Source of the DNA: Mayamaea pseudoterrestris
Lineage: Eukaryota; Bacillariophyta; Bacillariophyceae; Sellaphorales; Sellaphoraceae
DNA: 64,000 nucleotides
Direction: 5' to 3'
Assembly (NCBI GenBank): GCA_027923505.1
Contig: BROI01000019.1
Span: 434,001 to 498,000 of the forward strand
Part shown: positions 39,263 through 48,663 of the stretch, in pieces
Layout of the letters: every line of letters begins with the position of its first letter
Numbering within the stretch: position 1 is the stretch's first letter
Notes under the pieces: generated by a model
What the model saw: only the letters and a program-made list of their open reading frames with translations
Told to the model about the DNA's origin: nothing
Databases searched by the model: none
Position numbers and translations under genes: made by a program

Positions 39263-40891
39263 TTACGAACCCTTGTGAAACTTTTGCTTCAAATCCGCAC
39301 CAGCTCCACCAAAGACTGCGTTGAGGTGTGCCTTGTCCACGTGTCGGCCAGCGGATAGATCCTTATCTCGATCCCATTTCCACTTGTCACCCTTACTTTT
39401 GCCCAAAGCCGCCTCTTGGGCTTTCCTTTGACGATGCAGCTCCAAAAGGGCAGGTCCGCGTGACTCGTCATGAGCTTGATGAATGGCGTCAATCTCGGCC
39501 TGAATCTTAGGATCCTTGCGCTGTTTAACAGCAGTTGGGTCGTTCGTAGCAATGGCACCATCCGCTTGGAAACCACGACTCCGCATTGGCTGACCAGACT
39601 TGATGTTGCTGAGAAAGTCAAACTTGCCGGGGTCAACCATCCACTCCTCTCGTACCGTTTCGTCACGTGCACTCGGCGGCATAACGCCAGTCTTGGCGTA
39701 CTGCAAGTCGCCAGCACGCTTCTCCGCGGCACTTTTGATTGCTTCATCCGTCATGTCGTTGCTATGTGCAGTGCCGTATAATACAGGGCCTTCCTCATCG
39801 TCAGATTCATCTGCGGCAGGTGCTGCATATGTCTGCCCAGCATAATCCTCTGGATTCAACATTGGGCCAGCAATGCTCCGTCGGCCTTGGTTGTTTGCTA
39901 GCTCTTCGTCACGACAAACTCGTATAATATTCTTCAACAAAGAAGCTGCCAGCTCATGATTCACGTTGGGCAGTGCAAATCCCATGACGGCTTCAGTAGC
40001 ATCATTGACGCTCTCGTCATTGTCACTGTCGTCTTGCTCCATTTCCGATTTTTCCAAGCGACAGCTCTCAAACAACCTTTCCAACCCAATTCGAAGTTTT
40101 TCATTGGGTAAACCATCGAGAGCAATGCTTTCGCCTTCCAAGATCATGGTGCACAGACTAGCAAGTTCCTTGGTAAGTTGTTTCTCGTCGCGAAACGCGC
40201 GCAGCAAGTTTTGCGCGATTCGTTGGCACGATTCTCGAATCGAGTCTTCTGCAGTTTGAGTCTGCTTCCGCGCCGCATCTCGAGCTAGATCAGATTCGTA
40301 AGTTTCAATCGCTGCTTCCGTCAATCCCAACTGATCCAGCATGGCTCGAATGACTCGAATCAACACCAAATCATCCTTGGGACCTTTCCACTCCCAAACA
40401 TTGTCCGTTTCTCGACGCGCCACACCCAATGGCTGCATCGCTACAAAGACGGCTTCCAGACAGCTGGAAGCATGACGATTCGTCATTTGTGACAGGTTAA
40501 AGGACGCTCCGCCGCCCATGCGGATCAGCATGGAGACTAAATCGTCCACCAAGTCGGGGTGCGAACTGAACAGTTGACAGAGTGCATCGGCGAGAGCAAT
40601 GTTTCTTTGTAGCATATTATGAGACACCTCATCATCAGCATCATCATCTTTGGAGCGCCTGCGTTTCTTATCCTTCTTGTCTTTTGAATTGTCATGTTTA
40701 CGCTCTCGCTTGCGATCATGCTTCTTTCGTCGATGCCTGTCTTGGTCGTCGCTACTGCTGCTGTCATCACGCTGATGTCGTTTCCGCTTGCTCTTTCGCT
40801 CCTTGCTTCTTTTCTTACTATGTTTCTTTGACGTTCGCCTCTCGTGACGTTCACTACTTGACGATGATGACACGTCGTCGCGGCGGCCCAT
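39263..40891 (-). CDS. GPALPP-motif/DUF3752 protein with Arg/Lys/Ser-rich N-terminus
   Basis: 542 residues from MGRRDD at 40,891 (an upstream in-frame ATG at 40,945 adds 18 residues). Residues 1-85 are an SR/RK-type low-complexity region (KKHSKKRSKERKSKRKRH), as in many spliceosome-associated proteins. A helical middle part follows (about 90-330). The C-terminal part has a GP-rich spacer (AGPMLNPEDYAG), then REEWMVDPGKFDFLSNIKSG and, at the end, LLELHRQRK ... DRDKDLSAGRHVD ... LKQKFHKGS, which is the DUF3752 pattern of GPALPP1. The nuclear role of this family is poorly known; the N-terminus suggests RNA processing. Head-to-head with the SulP gene, 293 bp apart. Confidence 0.72.
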   Translation of the reverse strand: MGRRDDVSSSSSSERHERRTSKKHSKKRSKERKSKRKRHQRDDSSSSDDQDRHRRKKHDRKRERKHDNSKDKKDKKRRRSKDDDADDEVSHNMLQRNIALADALCQLFSSHPDLVDDLVSMLIRMGGGASFNLSQMTNRHASSCLEAVFVAMQPLGVARRETDNVWEWKGPKDDLVLIRVIRAMLDQLGLTEAAIETYESDLARDAARKQTQTAEDSIRESCQRIAQNLLRAFRDEKQLTKELASLCTMILEGESIALDGLPNEKLRIGLERLFESCRLEKSEMEQDDSDNDESVNDATEAVMGFALPNVNHELAASLLKNIIRVCRDEELANNQGRRSIAGPMLNPEDYAGQTYAAPAADESDDEEGPVLYGTAHSNDMTDEAIKSAAEKRAGDLQYAKTGVMPPSARDETVREEWMVDPGKFDFLSNIKSGQPMRSRGFQADGAIATNDPTAVKQRKDPKIQAEIDAIHQAHDESRGPALLELHRQRKAQEAALGKSKGDKWKWDRDKDLSAGRHVDKAHLNAVFGGAGADLKQKFHKGS

Positions 40892-41184
40892 GGTTGCGAA
40901 ACGATCGGTTGTGTGATGATGAGATGCGTGCGAACAGCTGCACATCGTCCCAACGGGACAGGCAAGTACCGTTCCGACGTTTCATAAACAGCAAGAATGA
41001 AAAGGCGCGTGCCTCGTTAGGATCGCAATCTGACATCCACAAAATCGATTTGCAACCTGCGCATGACACAATTTCCACCGATTGCTTTGCTTTCCCTGCC
41101 TTTCATAAAGTGGCAAGACGAAAGAAGTATACAAATCAATCATGGGATATCCAAAGTTCAAGTAAGATCATACCGGGCGAGGCA

Positions 41185-42666
41185 ATGTCATGGCGTCGTT
41201 CGATCCGCTTCGTCTTCCGTCGTTCCTCATTCATTCTTCGCCCTCATCTCTCACTTTGTTCTTTGTTCCAATCTTCTCTACGTTCCCATTTCATTCACAG
41301 TCCACTCCGCGACGTCTTGTCGGGAGTCATCATGGCGGCAACCTCCATTCCCCAGCTCATTGCCTACGCCGAAACCGTCGGCTACGCTGGCCATCGCGGC
41401 TTGGCCACGGCCGGTCCTCCACTACTGGCCTGGGGCTTGGTCACTGGTAGTCCCTACTTGAACTGCGGTGTCACGAGCGTGACGGCGTTAATGTCAAAGT
41501 CTGATTTGAATGGTGAAGACTATGTTCAAGAGCATGGCGAGCAAGCGTACGTGGAACTCGTGGCGGCGTATTCGCTGGTGGTGGCAGTCGCGTCGATATT
41601 GCTGAGTGTTTCGGGGTTTGGTCGGCTGGCCAAGAATTGTCCGAAACCAGTGCAAGCTGGTTTCAAGTGGGGATGTGCTGTTGGAGTCTTGGTTAGTGCG
41701 CTTCCCAATGGGTTGTTTGCGAGTGGAGCCAAGGAACTAAAGCAGCTTGTTGGGAGTTCAAATGTATTGGCTGGCCTTGTGTCGCAGTTGAAAGGAAGCT
41801 TTCCAGGAGCAGTCAACGTCATTGGAATCATTTATGCTTTGACGCATCCAGTACTATGGTCCATTTACACGACAGTGTTGTTTCTTGGAGGCACCTACTT
41901 TATGATGCAAGGCAGCAAGAAGGTACTGCCAAAGGCTTGTCCGCCAGGAACAGACGTGCTATTAGTGACTGCCATTGCTACATTGTATAGCATGTACTTT
42001 ACCTATCCAGCCAGTATCGTTGGTGAAATTCCGGTTTTGGATTCAGATGTGGGCATCTTCATTGGACCCATTCGCATTCCGGTGCAGTTTTTGGATATCA
42101 AAAAACTTGTCACGGAGGTACCATTGGTAGACCAATTCGGCGGATCCTACATTCAGCTAGGCCTTTCGTCGCTGGTGTTTGCTGCCGTCAACTTCTTCTT
42201 CATCATGGGAACGACTTCTATTTTTGAAAGTGAGGATGGCATTGCATGGAGTCCGGCGCGTGAGCTCTTGTCGCAGGCCGCTAGCTGCGGCATGGCCGCC
42301 ATGGTTGGATCGGCACCCCAATCCGGCTCACTGTCGCGATCGTTGGTTTCGCGCATGACGGGCACGACGAGTCAATTGGCTTGCATTGTGACTGCTGTTT
42401 GCTGGATCTACTTGCAGCCGTACATGAGTATCATGTCGCCAACTCCCAAAGCTGCACTCAGTGCAGTCATTGTCGCTGCCGTCCTCCGTGGATGCGTCCA
42501 ACCCAAGGATTTGTTAAATCTTCAGGGACTTGATGCGATTGTCGGATGGATTGCTGGAATTACAACGTGTCTCACCAATCCTACGACAGGGTTTGGATTT
42601 GGACTTGTTGTATACTATGCGTTGCATTTTCTTTTTCCAACAAGTGACAAGAACAAGGTTGAATAA
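41185..42666 (+). CDS. SulP-family anion transporter without STAS domain
   Basis: 493 residues from MSWRRSIRF, no intron. The frame is open further upstream to 40,582, but that part overlaps the divergent neighbour and is not membrane-like. LRDVLSGVIMAATSIPQLIAYAETVGYAG is the SulP entry helix region (family: D..AG...G....PQ..AYA). Later, GMAAMVGSAPQSGSLSRSLV and TGTTSQLACIVTAV match the G..P.tGS.SRS and aG..T.la parts of helices 8-10, and NPTTGFGFGLVVYYALHFLF is the last segment. About ten to eleven membrane segments. SulP proteins carry sulfate, bicarbonate or other anions. The usual cytosolic STAS domain is missing; the protein stops 9 residues after the membrane part. The basic, Ser-rich first 45 residues could be an organelle signal. 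Confidence 0.85.
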   Translation: MSWRRSIRFVFRRSSFILRPHLSLCSLFQSSLRSHFIHSPLRDVLSGVIMAATSIPQLIAYAETVGYAGHRGLATAGPPLLAWGLVTGSPYLNCGVTSVTALMSKSDLNGEDYVQEHGEQAYVELVAAYSLVVAVASILLSVSGFGRLAKNCPKPVQAGFKWGCAVGVLVSALPNGLFASGAKELKQLVGSSNVLAGLVSQLKGSFPGAVNVIGIIYALTHPVLWSIYTTVLFLGGTYFMMQGSKKVLPKACPPGTDVLLVTAIATLYSMYFTYPASIVGEIPVLDSDVGIFIGPIRIPVQFLDIKKLVTEVPLVDQFGGSYIQLGLSSLVFAAVNFFFIMGTTSIFESEDGIAWSPARELLSQAASCGMAAMVGSAPQSGSLSRSLVSRMTGTTSQLACIVTAVCWIYLQPYMSIMSPTPKAALSAVIVAAVLRGCVQPKDLLNLQGLDAIVGWIAGITTCLTNPTTGFGFGLVVYYALHFLFPTSDKNKVE

Positions 42667-42715
42667 ACACATGTTGAATTGATATACAAGCTAGTAAATA
42701 ATTTTCCTTGTACTG

Positions 42716-44334
42716 CTAGACATCTACTTTTGGCTTTCCGTTTTCGAAGGTTAACTCGGTGCGTGGAAGCTGCAGTTCCAGGTGGTCATATGCCAGCTGC
42801 ACCATTGTCCGTCCACTGATTGCACTCTCGGCTTCGTCCATAATAGCCATTTCCGCAGCACGTGTGACAGGACCACTGCCAATGTGATTTAAGAGTAAGC
42901 ATTTAGCGCGAACCGCATCAGCCACTTTGGCAGCCGCTGCTGCCGTCGAGTGACCGCCATTGTCAATCTTGTCGCCAGTGTCACTTTCCAGAAACGTTGC
43001 CTCGTGGACCATTACGTCCACATTTTCGCACAATGCACGCATTGGCGATGGTACATGGAAACAATCACCTAAAAACGCAGCGGATCGCGATGGCGGACGT
43101 TCTCCGACCAATACTTCGTCCGGCTCAACCTGTCGTGAGCCGTCGTCACTCATGACTGGAAATCCGTTTTTCAATAGCTTGTACTTTCGCCCAGGCCGGA
43201 TTCCAGCAGCCAATGCCTTCTCCTTGTCAATACTTCGCGGCTGGGTATAAGGCTCCCGAAAGACATATCCAAAACATTGGAGCTTTGGTACATGATGCAC
43301 CTCGGCCGCGTAAATGTACTCGCCTTGCGGTGCATCTCTCGCCTTTGCATCCTCCTCGGTTTCAATTTCAGCCGCTTTCGCTATCGTCCATGTTCCATCG
43401 GCATTCTGTGGAATAGTGCGGCGTTGCAACCCGCGATGCCGAAACTCGCTGTAGGTTCGAGTCGCCCCAGGGTGCTGCATTCGCCTGGAACCGCCAAGTA
43501 ACTCATATACTTGAACAGACAGGTAGCTTAGTTCGCAAGACGTCAAGCTCAAGCTACTCGCAATGTAATTGTAAATTCCGACTGGACCGTACACTTGCAC
43601 AGTCCGGCGTTGTGGTTGTTTGCTAACTTTGGCGCTAATTTGAAGGCTGAGTAACATACCAGGAAGCCCAAAAATATGGTCTCCATGCATGCTATAAGTT
43701 AAATATTGATCGTGTCAGAGTGAAATGAAGCTTAACAATGCATTCAAATCTTTCACCATCAACTTACTGGGTGACTATTGACGATGAGAGAAGAAAGCAT
43801 GCATTGTCAGAAACAAACACATCGCAACACAGAATCGATACTCCAACCTTACACAAACTCACTAAAGATCTTTGTAACTTTCGCTCCACTCAATTTTGAT
43901 TTCATAATCTGCAGTTGCACTCCTTCGCCTGCATCAATCAAGTAAACGTTTCCGCCTCGTCGCAAGGCAGTGGCCGCATTGGAACGCTTCGGCGTTGGCT
44001 TGCCGGCACCCGTTCCAAGAAAGATTAACGACATGCCAGTGTCTCTACTTTGGTCAATGGCGTCATTGTCATTTAAATTTGGTGCTAATGACGGACGAAG
44101 GTGCTGCCGTAGATGCGGATTGATGATCCAATCGTCGTATGGTTCCTTGCTATAGCTGCTGCTGCTTCGACGAGCAGGCGCTGTCGCCCAGCCATGGCAT
44201 GGTCCAATTGTTGAAAATAGCGTTACACGGGAACAAGTAACTAGTCTATAGAGATGTGAAACATTTCCTGCTATTCGAGCAGTGCGTCTCATGGTTGTTT
44301 TGCTTTTCAAGATAGCTTCTAGCAAGTGTGACAT
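42716..44334 (-). CDS. Ribonuclease Z (tRNA 3' endonuclease), three coding exons with a 7-nt microexon
   Basis: Minus-strand exons 44,334-43,863, 43,774-43,768 (7 nt) and 43,691-42,716; introns of 88 and 76 nt; 484 residues. Cuts the 3' trailer from precursor tRNAs. The metallo-beta-lactamase fold shows LGTGAGKPTPKRSNAATAL (about residue 103), LIDAGEGVQLQIMKS, the metal-binding motif ITHMHGDHIFGLPGML (HxHxDH, rebuilt across both introns), HEATF and NGGHSTA with LLNHIGSG near the end. The length is between short (about 320) and long forms; the extra part is mostly N-terminal. Residues from MRRTARIAGN (44,292) look like a mitochondrial or plastid presequence, so organelle targeting or two start sites is possible. 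Without the 7-nt exon neither frame nor catalytic His is restored. Confidence 0.93.
43768..43774 (-). other. 7-nt microexon of the RNase Z gene
   Basis: TCACCCA, preceded by ...CAATAG and followed by GTAAGTT on the minus strand. Exon 1 ends in TTT-A before GTGAGT; the last exon starts C-ATG-CAT after TTATAG. Only with the 7-nt exon does the joined sequence read KIFITHMHGDH, exactly the family consensus. It supplies I, T and two bases of the first metal-binding His codon. Confidence 0.9.
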
Positions 44335-44991
44335 GATCGGCCATGGTCGTCGCGCATTGCCAAAGTGATGGTTCCGAGGAATGTCTTAGCGGCAATCGCG
44401 TGACTCACGGAATCGCTCGCGGTCGAATCGGGTGGCTTCGGGACGGTCGCCATCACACAACGCAACTGCCTCACCCGCAGTGCGTCCTCTCCTTTCGCTT
44501 TTCCTTTTCCTCCTCAACAAGGGTACATTTGACCCCTTGTCCTTTTTTAATTGTAGTCAAGAACCATCACGTGAGTGACGGCGATTGAATGACGAATTAT
44601 TGGAGAAGGAATTGTCACGGAGATGGCGCTGCAGCGCCGATGACGTTTCGACGGACGGACGGCCATGGCGGGTCTCGTCGTTCCGTTTATTCTCGTCGTC
44701 TTTCATAGAGTGCTGCAACTATAACAAGTCCAGTACTAACTGTGATCTCTTTTTGCTATTTGCAGCCGCTAAAAGACAAGAGACGATCAAGGAGAGAGGA
44801 GTCTTTTAACACTCCAATTTGGAGTCGGCTGCACTGACCCCCAGCGGTCACCCCCTTTTTACTCTTTTCCTCTGGCTGCCTCGACGATTGTGAATTACTG
44901 CTCCGTTCACAAGAATAGTACAACCAGAGACTCTACTTGCTTCTCTCTGCTCAACAACATCATATCCGACGAAAAGTCAGATCCCGCCAGC
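44335..44991. promoter_or_regulatory. 657-bp shared region between RNase Z and CDK genes
   Basis: Head-to-head promoter region. No coding frame of note (a plus frame from 44,890 runs into the CDK exon, but its first 34 residues look untranslated). A pyrimidine-rich stretch (CCTTTTCCTCC, about 44,495-44,515) is the only simple pattern seen. Confidence 0.4.
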
Positions 44992-46655
44992 ATGGCGAGT
45001 TCGACTGTCACCATGCTGCGGCCCCCTCCAGCTGCTGCTGGTCCGCCTCCAAAGAATGTTTCACCACCTCCAAAAGGCTTTGCCAAGCCTCCTCCACCAC
45101 CAAGGGCTCCGCCGCCGCCTCCAGCTCGATCTCCTGCGAGTTTGTCAAAGGTGCCGCCTCCGCCGCCGGTCAAGAAGCAGAGTTCTCCTGCTCCCCCTCC
45201 GCCGCCACCGCCACGAGCACTACAGGTGAAGCGATCGCCTCCTCCTGCACCAGCCGATGCAAGCAAGCGCTTGCGTCATGCTTCATTGGCAATCAAGGCT
45301 CCGGTGGAGTTGCGCGACGTCAATGTCTTTATTCGGCAGCATCAAGTCGGCCAGGGAACGTATGGTTCAGTCTTTGTCGGATCGGACCGTTTAACCCTTG
45401 AAGTGGTTGCGCTCAAGCGCATTAATACCAATCAGGAGGAGAATGGCTTTCCAATTACTGCACTTCGGGAAGTCAAGATTCTCAAGGCTTTGAACCACAA
45501 GAATATTGTGCGACTGCAAGAAATTGTGACTTCCAAAGGTTAGTATCTGTTGGCAGGGACTGGAGTGTTGGAATCATGTCGTTTGTTTGCGTGCCTGATT
45601 GTTGGCGGATCAAAGTTTCGTGCGTCCACTCTATGTTTCCATGGTGGCTTCTGCACAGTTCTATTCGCCGAAAGTGTCGTGCAGGTTTACTATCACGGAT
45701 CGTTGCCACTTTTTTGGACGCTTTGTATAAAACTTTTGCTACAGTTTTGTTCGTATTCGTGTCGTCATGGTTTCGCTTGATGACTACGTCTCATGTTTGT
45801 TTGATTCGAACAACAGAGGGCCAAAATGAGATTCCCAAGAATGTGTTCATGGTCTTTGAGTACCTGGAATACGACTTGACTGGAATTCTCGAGACCCCTG
45901 AGATTCGTTTCTCGCAAGATCACATCAAGAGCTGGTCGCAACAGCTCTTGGCCGGAGTGCACTACATGCACACCAACAAGGTTATTCATCGTGACCTCAA
46001 GGCGTCAAATTTGCTTGTGAACAAGGACGGCGAGTTGAAGATTGCTGATTTGGGTCTGGCTCGAACCTGGAACTCGGAAATGAAGCGACTCACGCACAAG
46101 GTTGTGACGCTCTGGTATCGTCCGCCGGAGCTCTTGCTCGGATGCATGGAATACACGCCAAAGATTGACATGTGGTCAGTCGGCTGTATTATTGCCGAAA
46201 TGTTTCGTCGATCAGGCTTTCTCAAGGGCTCGAACGAAGCGACGCAGTTGGACCTCATTTTCCGCACGGTTGGCCACCCTACCAAGGAGAATTGGCCCAA
46301 TGTTGACAAGACGTGCCGCCTTTGGAAGCAGTTTAAGCCTTCTGCGGGCACTTCTTTGTTCCCAAACCGTCTGACGGAAGCACTCAAGACCAACTTGCCG
46401 AATCCAAAATGGATGACGGACCATGCGGTGGCGCTCATCACGCATTTGCTGACCATGGATCCTGATGCACGTTGGTCAGCCGAGCAAGCCTTGGACGCGG
46501 AGTACTTCTTCGAGATGCCTGTTGTCAAGCCTCCCGATCAGCTCTCCATGAATTTTTCGGTCAAGACGGTGCATGAATGGGAATGTCGCAAAAAGTACGA
46601 GCAGCTCATGGCCGCGCGCAAGTCGCAACCACCCCCTCCGCCGTCTCGTAATTGA
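44992..46655 (+). CDS. PITALRE-type cyclin-dependent kinase (CDK9/CDKC/CDK12 group)
   Basis: Two exons, 44,992-45,538 and 45,817-46,655; 278-nt intron; 461 residues. ATG 44,992 has A at -3; an in-frame ATG at 44,890 would add 34 residues. Residues 1-95 are Pro-rich (PPPPPRAPPPPP). The kinase domain has GQGTYGSVFVG, the VALKRI Lys, a cyclin-binding helix GFPITALREVKIL (exact PITALRE), HRDLKASNLLVN, and THKVVTLWYRPPELLLG with the activating Thr. Such kinases, with cyclin T or K, phosphorylate the RNA polymerase II C-terminal repeat and drive elongation. Odd: the metal-binding DFG reads DLG (KIADLGLART), seen in some active kinases. The intron falls between VTSK and EGQNEIPKNVFMVFEYLEYD and is longer than its neighbours. 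Confidence 0.93.
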
Positions 46656-47024
46656 GTCGACATTCTTGAAACCATATAAAAAACTTGCGTGTTCCTCTTG
46701 ATTGTGCCCTGTGACCGTCTCCCTTCATTCCTCTTCCAAACTCTACAAAAACTTACAAAAATGGCTTTTGCCTCTTTCACTGCGCTATGCGCAGTAATTC
46801 CAAATAACTACTCTATCTATTATATATTCATTCGTCTGTTGACTTTTATACCTTGTTCAGTTCCCTGGAAGTGTAATTTCAGGTATTACACCGTATGCAA
46901 GGTAAACATGCAGTGTTGTGCCATGGATACTCTAGCCAGCACTACTGTATTTGATAATATGTTTTACTTATTTACTTGTTTGACATTATGTATGTACCGG
47001 GATTAAATAAACAACTGTTTCTTT
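46656..47024. other. Intergenic, convergent 3' ends of CDK and Tic20-like genes
   Basis: 369 bp, AT-rich around 46,800-46,850, no coding frame or RNA gene recognised. Confidence 0.4.
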
Positions 47025-48161
47025 TTAATTCTTGTCAGCGTCGTCCTTCTTGTCCTTGCTGTCACGCTCATTGCGCGGAACAAAGCGACCAGACTCGTCA
47101 AACATTTCCAGCGTCGGCATGCGGTCGTTGGACGCTTGCGAAATAAAGGGGACCCTGTCGGGCGTAATGCCCAGCAGCGAGCTGACAGTGGCGTATCCAA
47201 TCACCGCTAGCAGCGTCAAAAAGAGCGCATTGTTGGCCAACACGACGGCACCAGCGGGTAGCGTAAAACCAACACCCGACGCCACCAAGGAGTATAGACC
47301 AGCGATCAAACCGGGAAAGAAGAGAGCAATGTCGAGGAAAATAGCCTGCTGCATGTTGAATCGAATCAAGCGGTTAATGGACGGATTGCCGCTGAAAAAC
47401 GACAAGGAGAGGAACGCGATGAACCCACTGAATGGAACGCTGCGATATAACGTGTACAGTAGACCAAGCGCAACCGCTAGTGGGTTATCCAAGTTTTCCA
47501 AGACCAGAAAGCGTCCGTAGGCGAGACTGTCCATGAGCGGAAAGAGGTAAGGCAATACCGATAAGATCTTGTCCTTGGTGGTCGGTTCTCGGTCGTTCAA
47601 GACTTCCATTTGCGCCTGAATAAACTTGAGTGTCTCCTCCTCCTTCTTGGCCATCTTGGCTGCCTCAATAGCATTCGCCTTTTCGTCACGAATAATTGCA
47701 TCAAGCTTGTTTCGCAGCTGATCCAACGAGACAAACTCGTTCGGTTGCAGAGCACCATCGCCCGACTGATCAAAGTTCTGCATGAGCTTTCTCACTTGTC
47801 GTTCCGGTAACTCCTTTTTGAAAATCTTTTCCAAACCATCCTTAAGCTCCTCAACCGTAATTTGTCCATCTTGGTTCGTGTCGAATCTTTCAAACGCCTT
47901 TTGAGCCGCCTCGGCGACGCGATCGGCTTGTTGAGATTCCAAGGCGGCTGCTTCGGCTCGAAGCTTGGCGGCCATTTGCTTGAGCCTGTCTATTTCGGAT
48001 TCATTGTCAACTATGCTTTCGGATGCATACAAGCGGGATGTTCGTGATTGTGATGGCGACGCAAAGCTTAGACTCGTCTTTGTGAGCGTGTGTGGCGCGA
48101 CGGAGAAGGCAAAGGCCGTGCTTGGAAGCAACGCGAGGAGGACTGATCGGCTGAATTTCAT
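47025..48161 (-). CDS. Plastid EF-hand/Tic20-like membrane protein
   Basis: 378 residues, no intron. The presequence has a hydrophobic core and the site STAFAFSVAP (ASAFAP type), then a Ser/Thr/Arg-rich transit part to about residue 45. A coiled-coil-like helix follows (RLKQMAAKLRAEAAALESQQ), then two EF-hands: DTNQDGQITVEE (about 93) and DQSGDGALQPNE (about 130), both with the acidic residues needed for Ca2+. After a second helix, residues about 205-330 hold four hydrophobic segments that fit Tic20: LPYLFPLMDSLAYGRFLV, LYTLYRSVPFSGFIAFLSL, NRLIRFNMQQAIFLDIALFF. Tic20 forms the channel of the inner plastid import complex. The soluble, charged end follows. A Ca2+-sensing import component is a reasonable inference but untested. 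Confidence 0.85.
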   Translation of the reverse strand: MKFSRSVLLALLPSTAFAFSVAPHTLTKTSLSFASPSQSRTSRLYASESIVDNESEIDRLKQMAAKLRAEAAALESQQADRVAEAAQKAFERFDTNQDGQITVEELKDGLEKIFKKELPERQVRKLMQNFDQSGDGALQPNEFVSLDQLRNKLDAIIRDEKANAIEAAKMAKKEEETLKFIQAQMEVLNDREPTTKDKILSVLPYLFPLMDSLAYGRFLVLENLDNPLAVALGLLYTLYRSVPFSGFIAFLSLSFFSGNPSINRLIRFNMQQAIFLDIALFFPGLIAGLYSLVASGVGFTLPAGAVVLANNALFLTLLAVIGYATVSSLLGITPDRVPFISQASNDRMPTLEMFDESGRFVPRNERDSKDKKDDADKN

Positions 48162-48663
48162 TGTGCTGGTGAATTTATTGCTTTTGTGAGCGAAACAGAT
48201 TGTTGTTTAGCTTCACGCTGCTGTCAGGATCTACTCAGAGACGCGTGCTGGAGGCTGAGTCGTCTTCTTGCTGGTTCTTTTAGTTGCGCGTTGAATGACG
48301 ACGAGGGAGAAGATCGCCGCAAACGAATGCGCTGGAAAAAGCTGCAAGTGGGACTGAATGTGACACGTGACGTGTCCGAGCACGACTGACTCCGCCGACC
48401 CGCGGCGGCATCGTCATATGGATAGCTTATGTCAGAGCTGGCTCCCCAATCACTAAGCATTGCTCATCAATAAATCCTACTTTTCTTTAATACAACACCC
48501 ATGAGCATAAATCGGTTCAATGTACTACTGATTAACAGGAATAGTCAAAATAAACCGGATAGCGTCAACGCCGAAAGAACCAGGCAATGGTTTTGTAAAG
48601 AACCAGCAACCATGGTGCCCGCGTAACTAACAATGCATACTTCCATCGCAGCTTGTTTTATAA
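48162..48663. promoter_or_regulatory. Intergenic, promoter of Tic20-like gene and 3' end of RRM gene
   Basis: 502 bp, no coding frame or RNA gene recognised. Both flanking genes are on the minus strand. Confidence 0.4.

Noticed and set aside
40582-41184. In-frame upstream extension of the SulP gene by about 200 residues
   Set aside because: It lies antisense to the well-supported GPALPP gene, has no membrane or signal character, and the SulP domain is complete from 41,185.
44907-45266. Gly-rich minus-strand frame opposite the CDK N-terminus
   Set aside because: It is the shadow of the Pro-rich coding strand (CCN runs read as GGN).
45539-45816. Reading frame running through the CDK intron into exon 2
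   Set aside because: It replaces kinase sequence with unrelated text; splicing GT(45,539)-AG(45,816) restores the kinase domain exactly.
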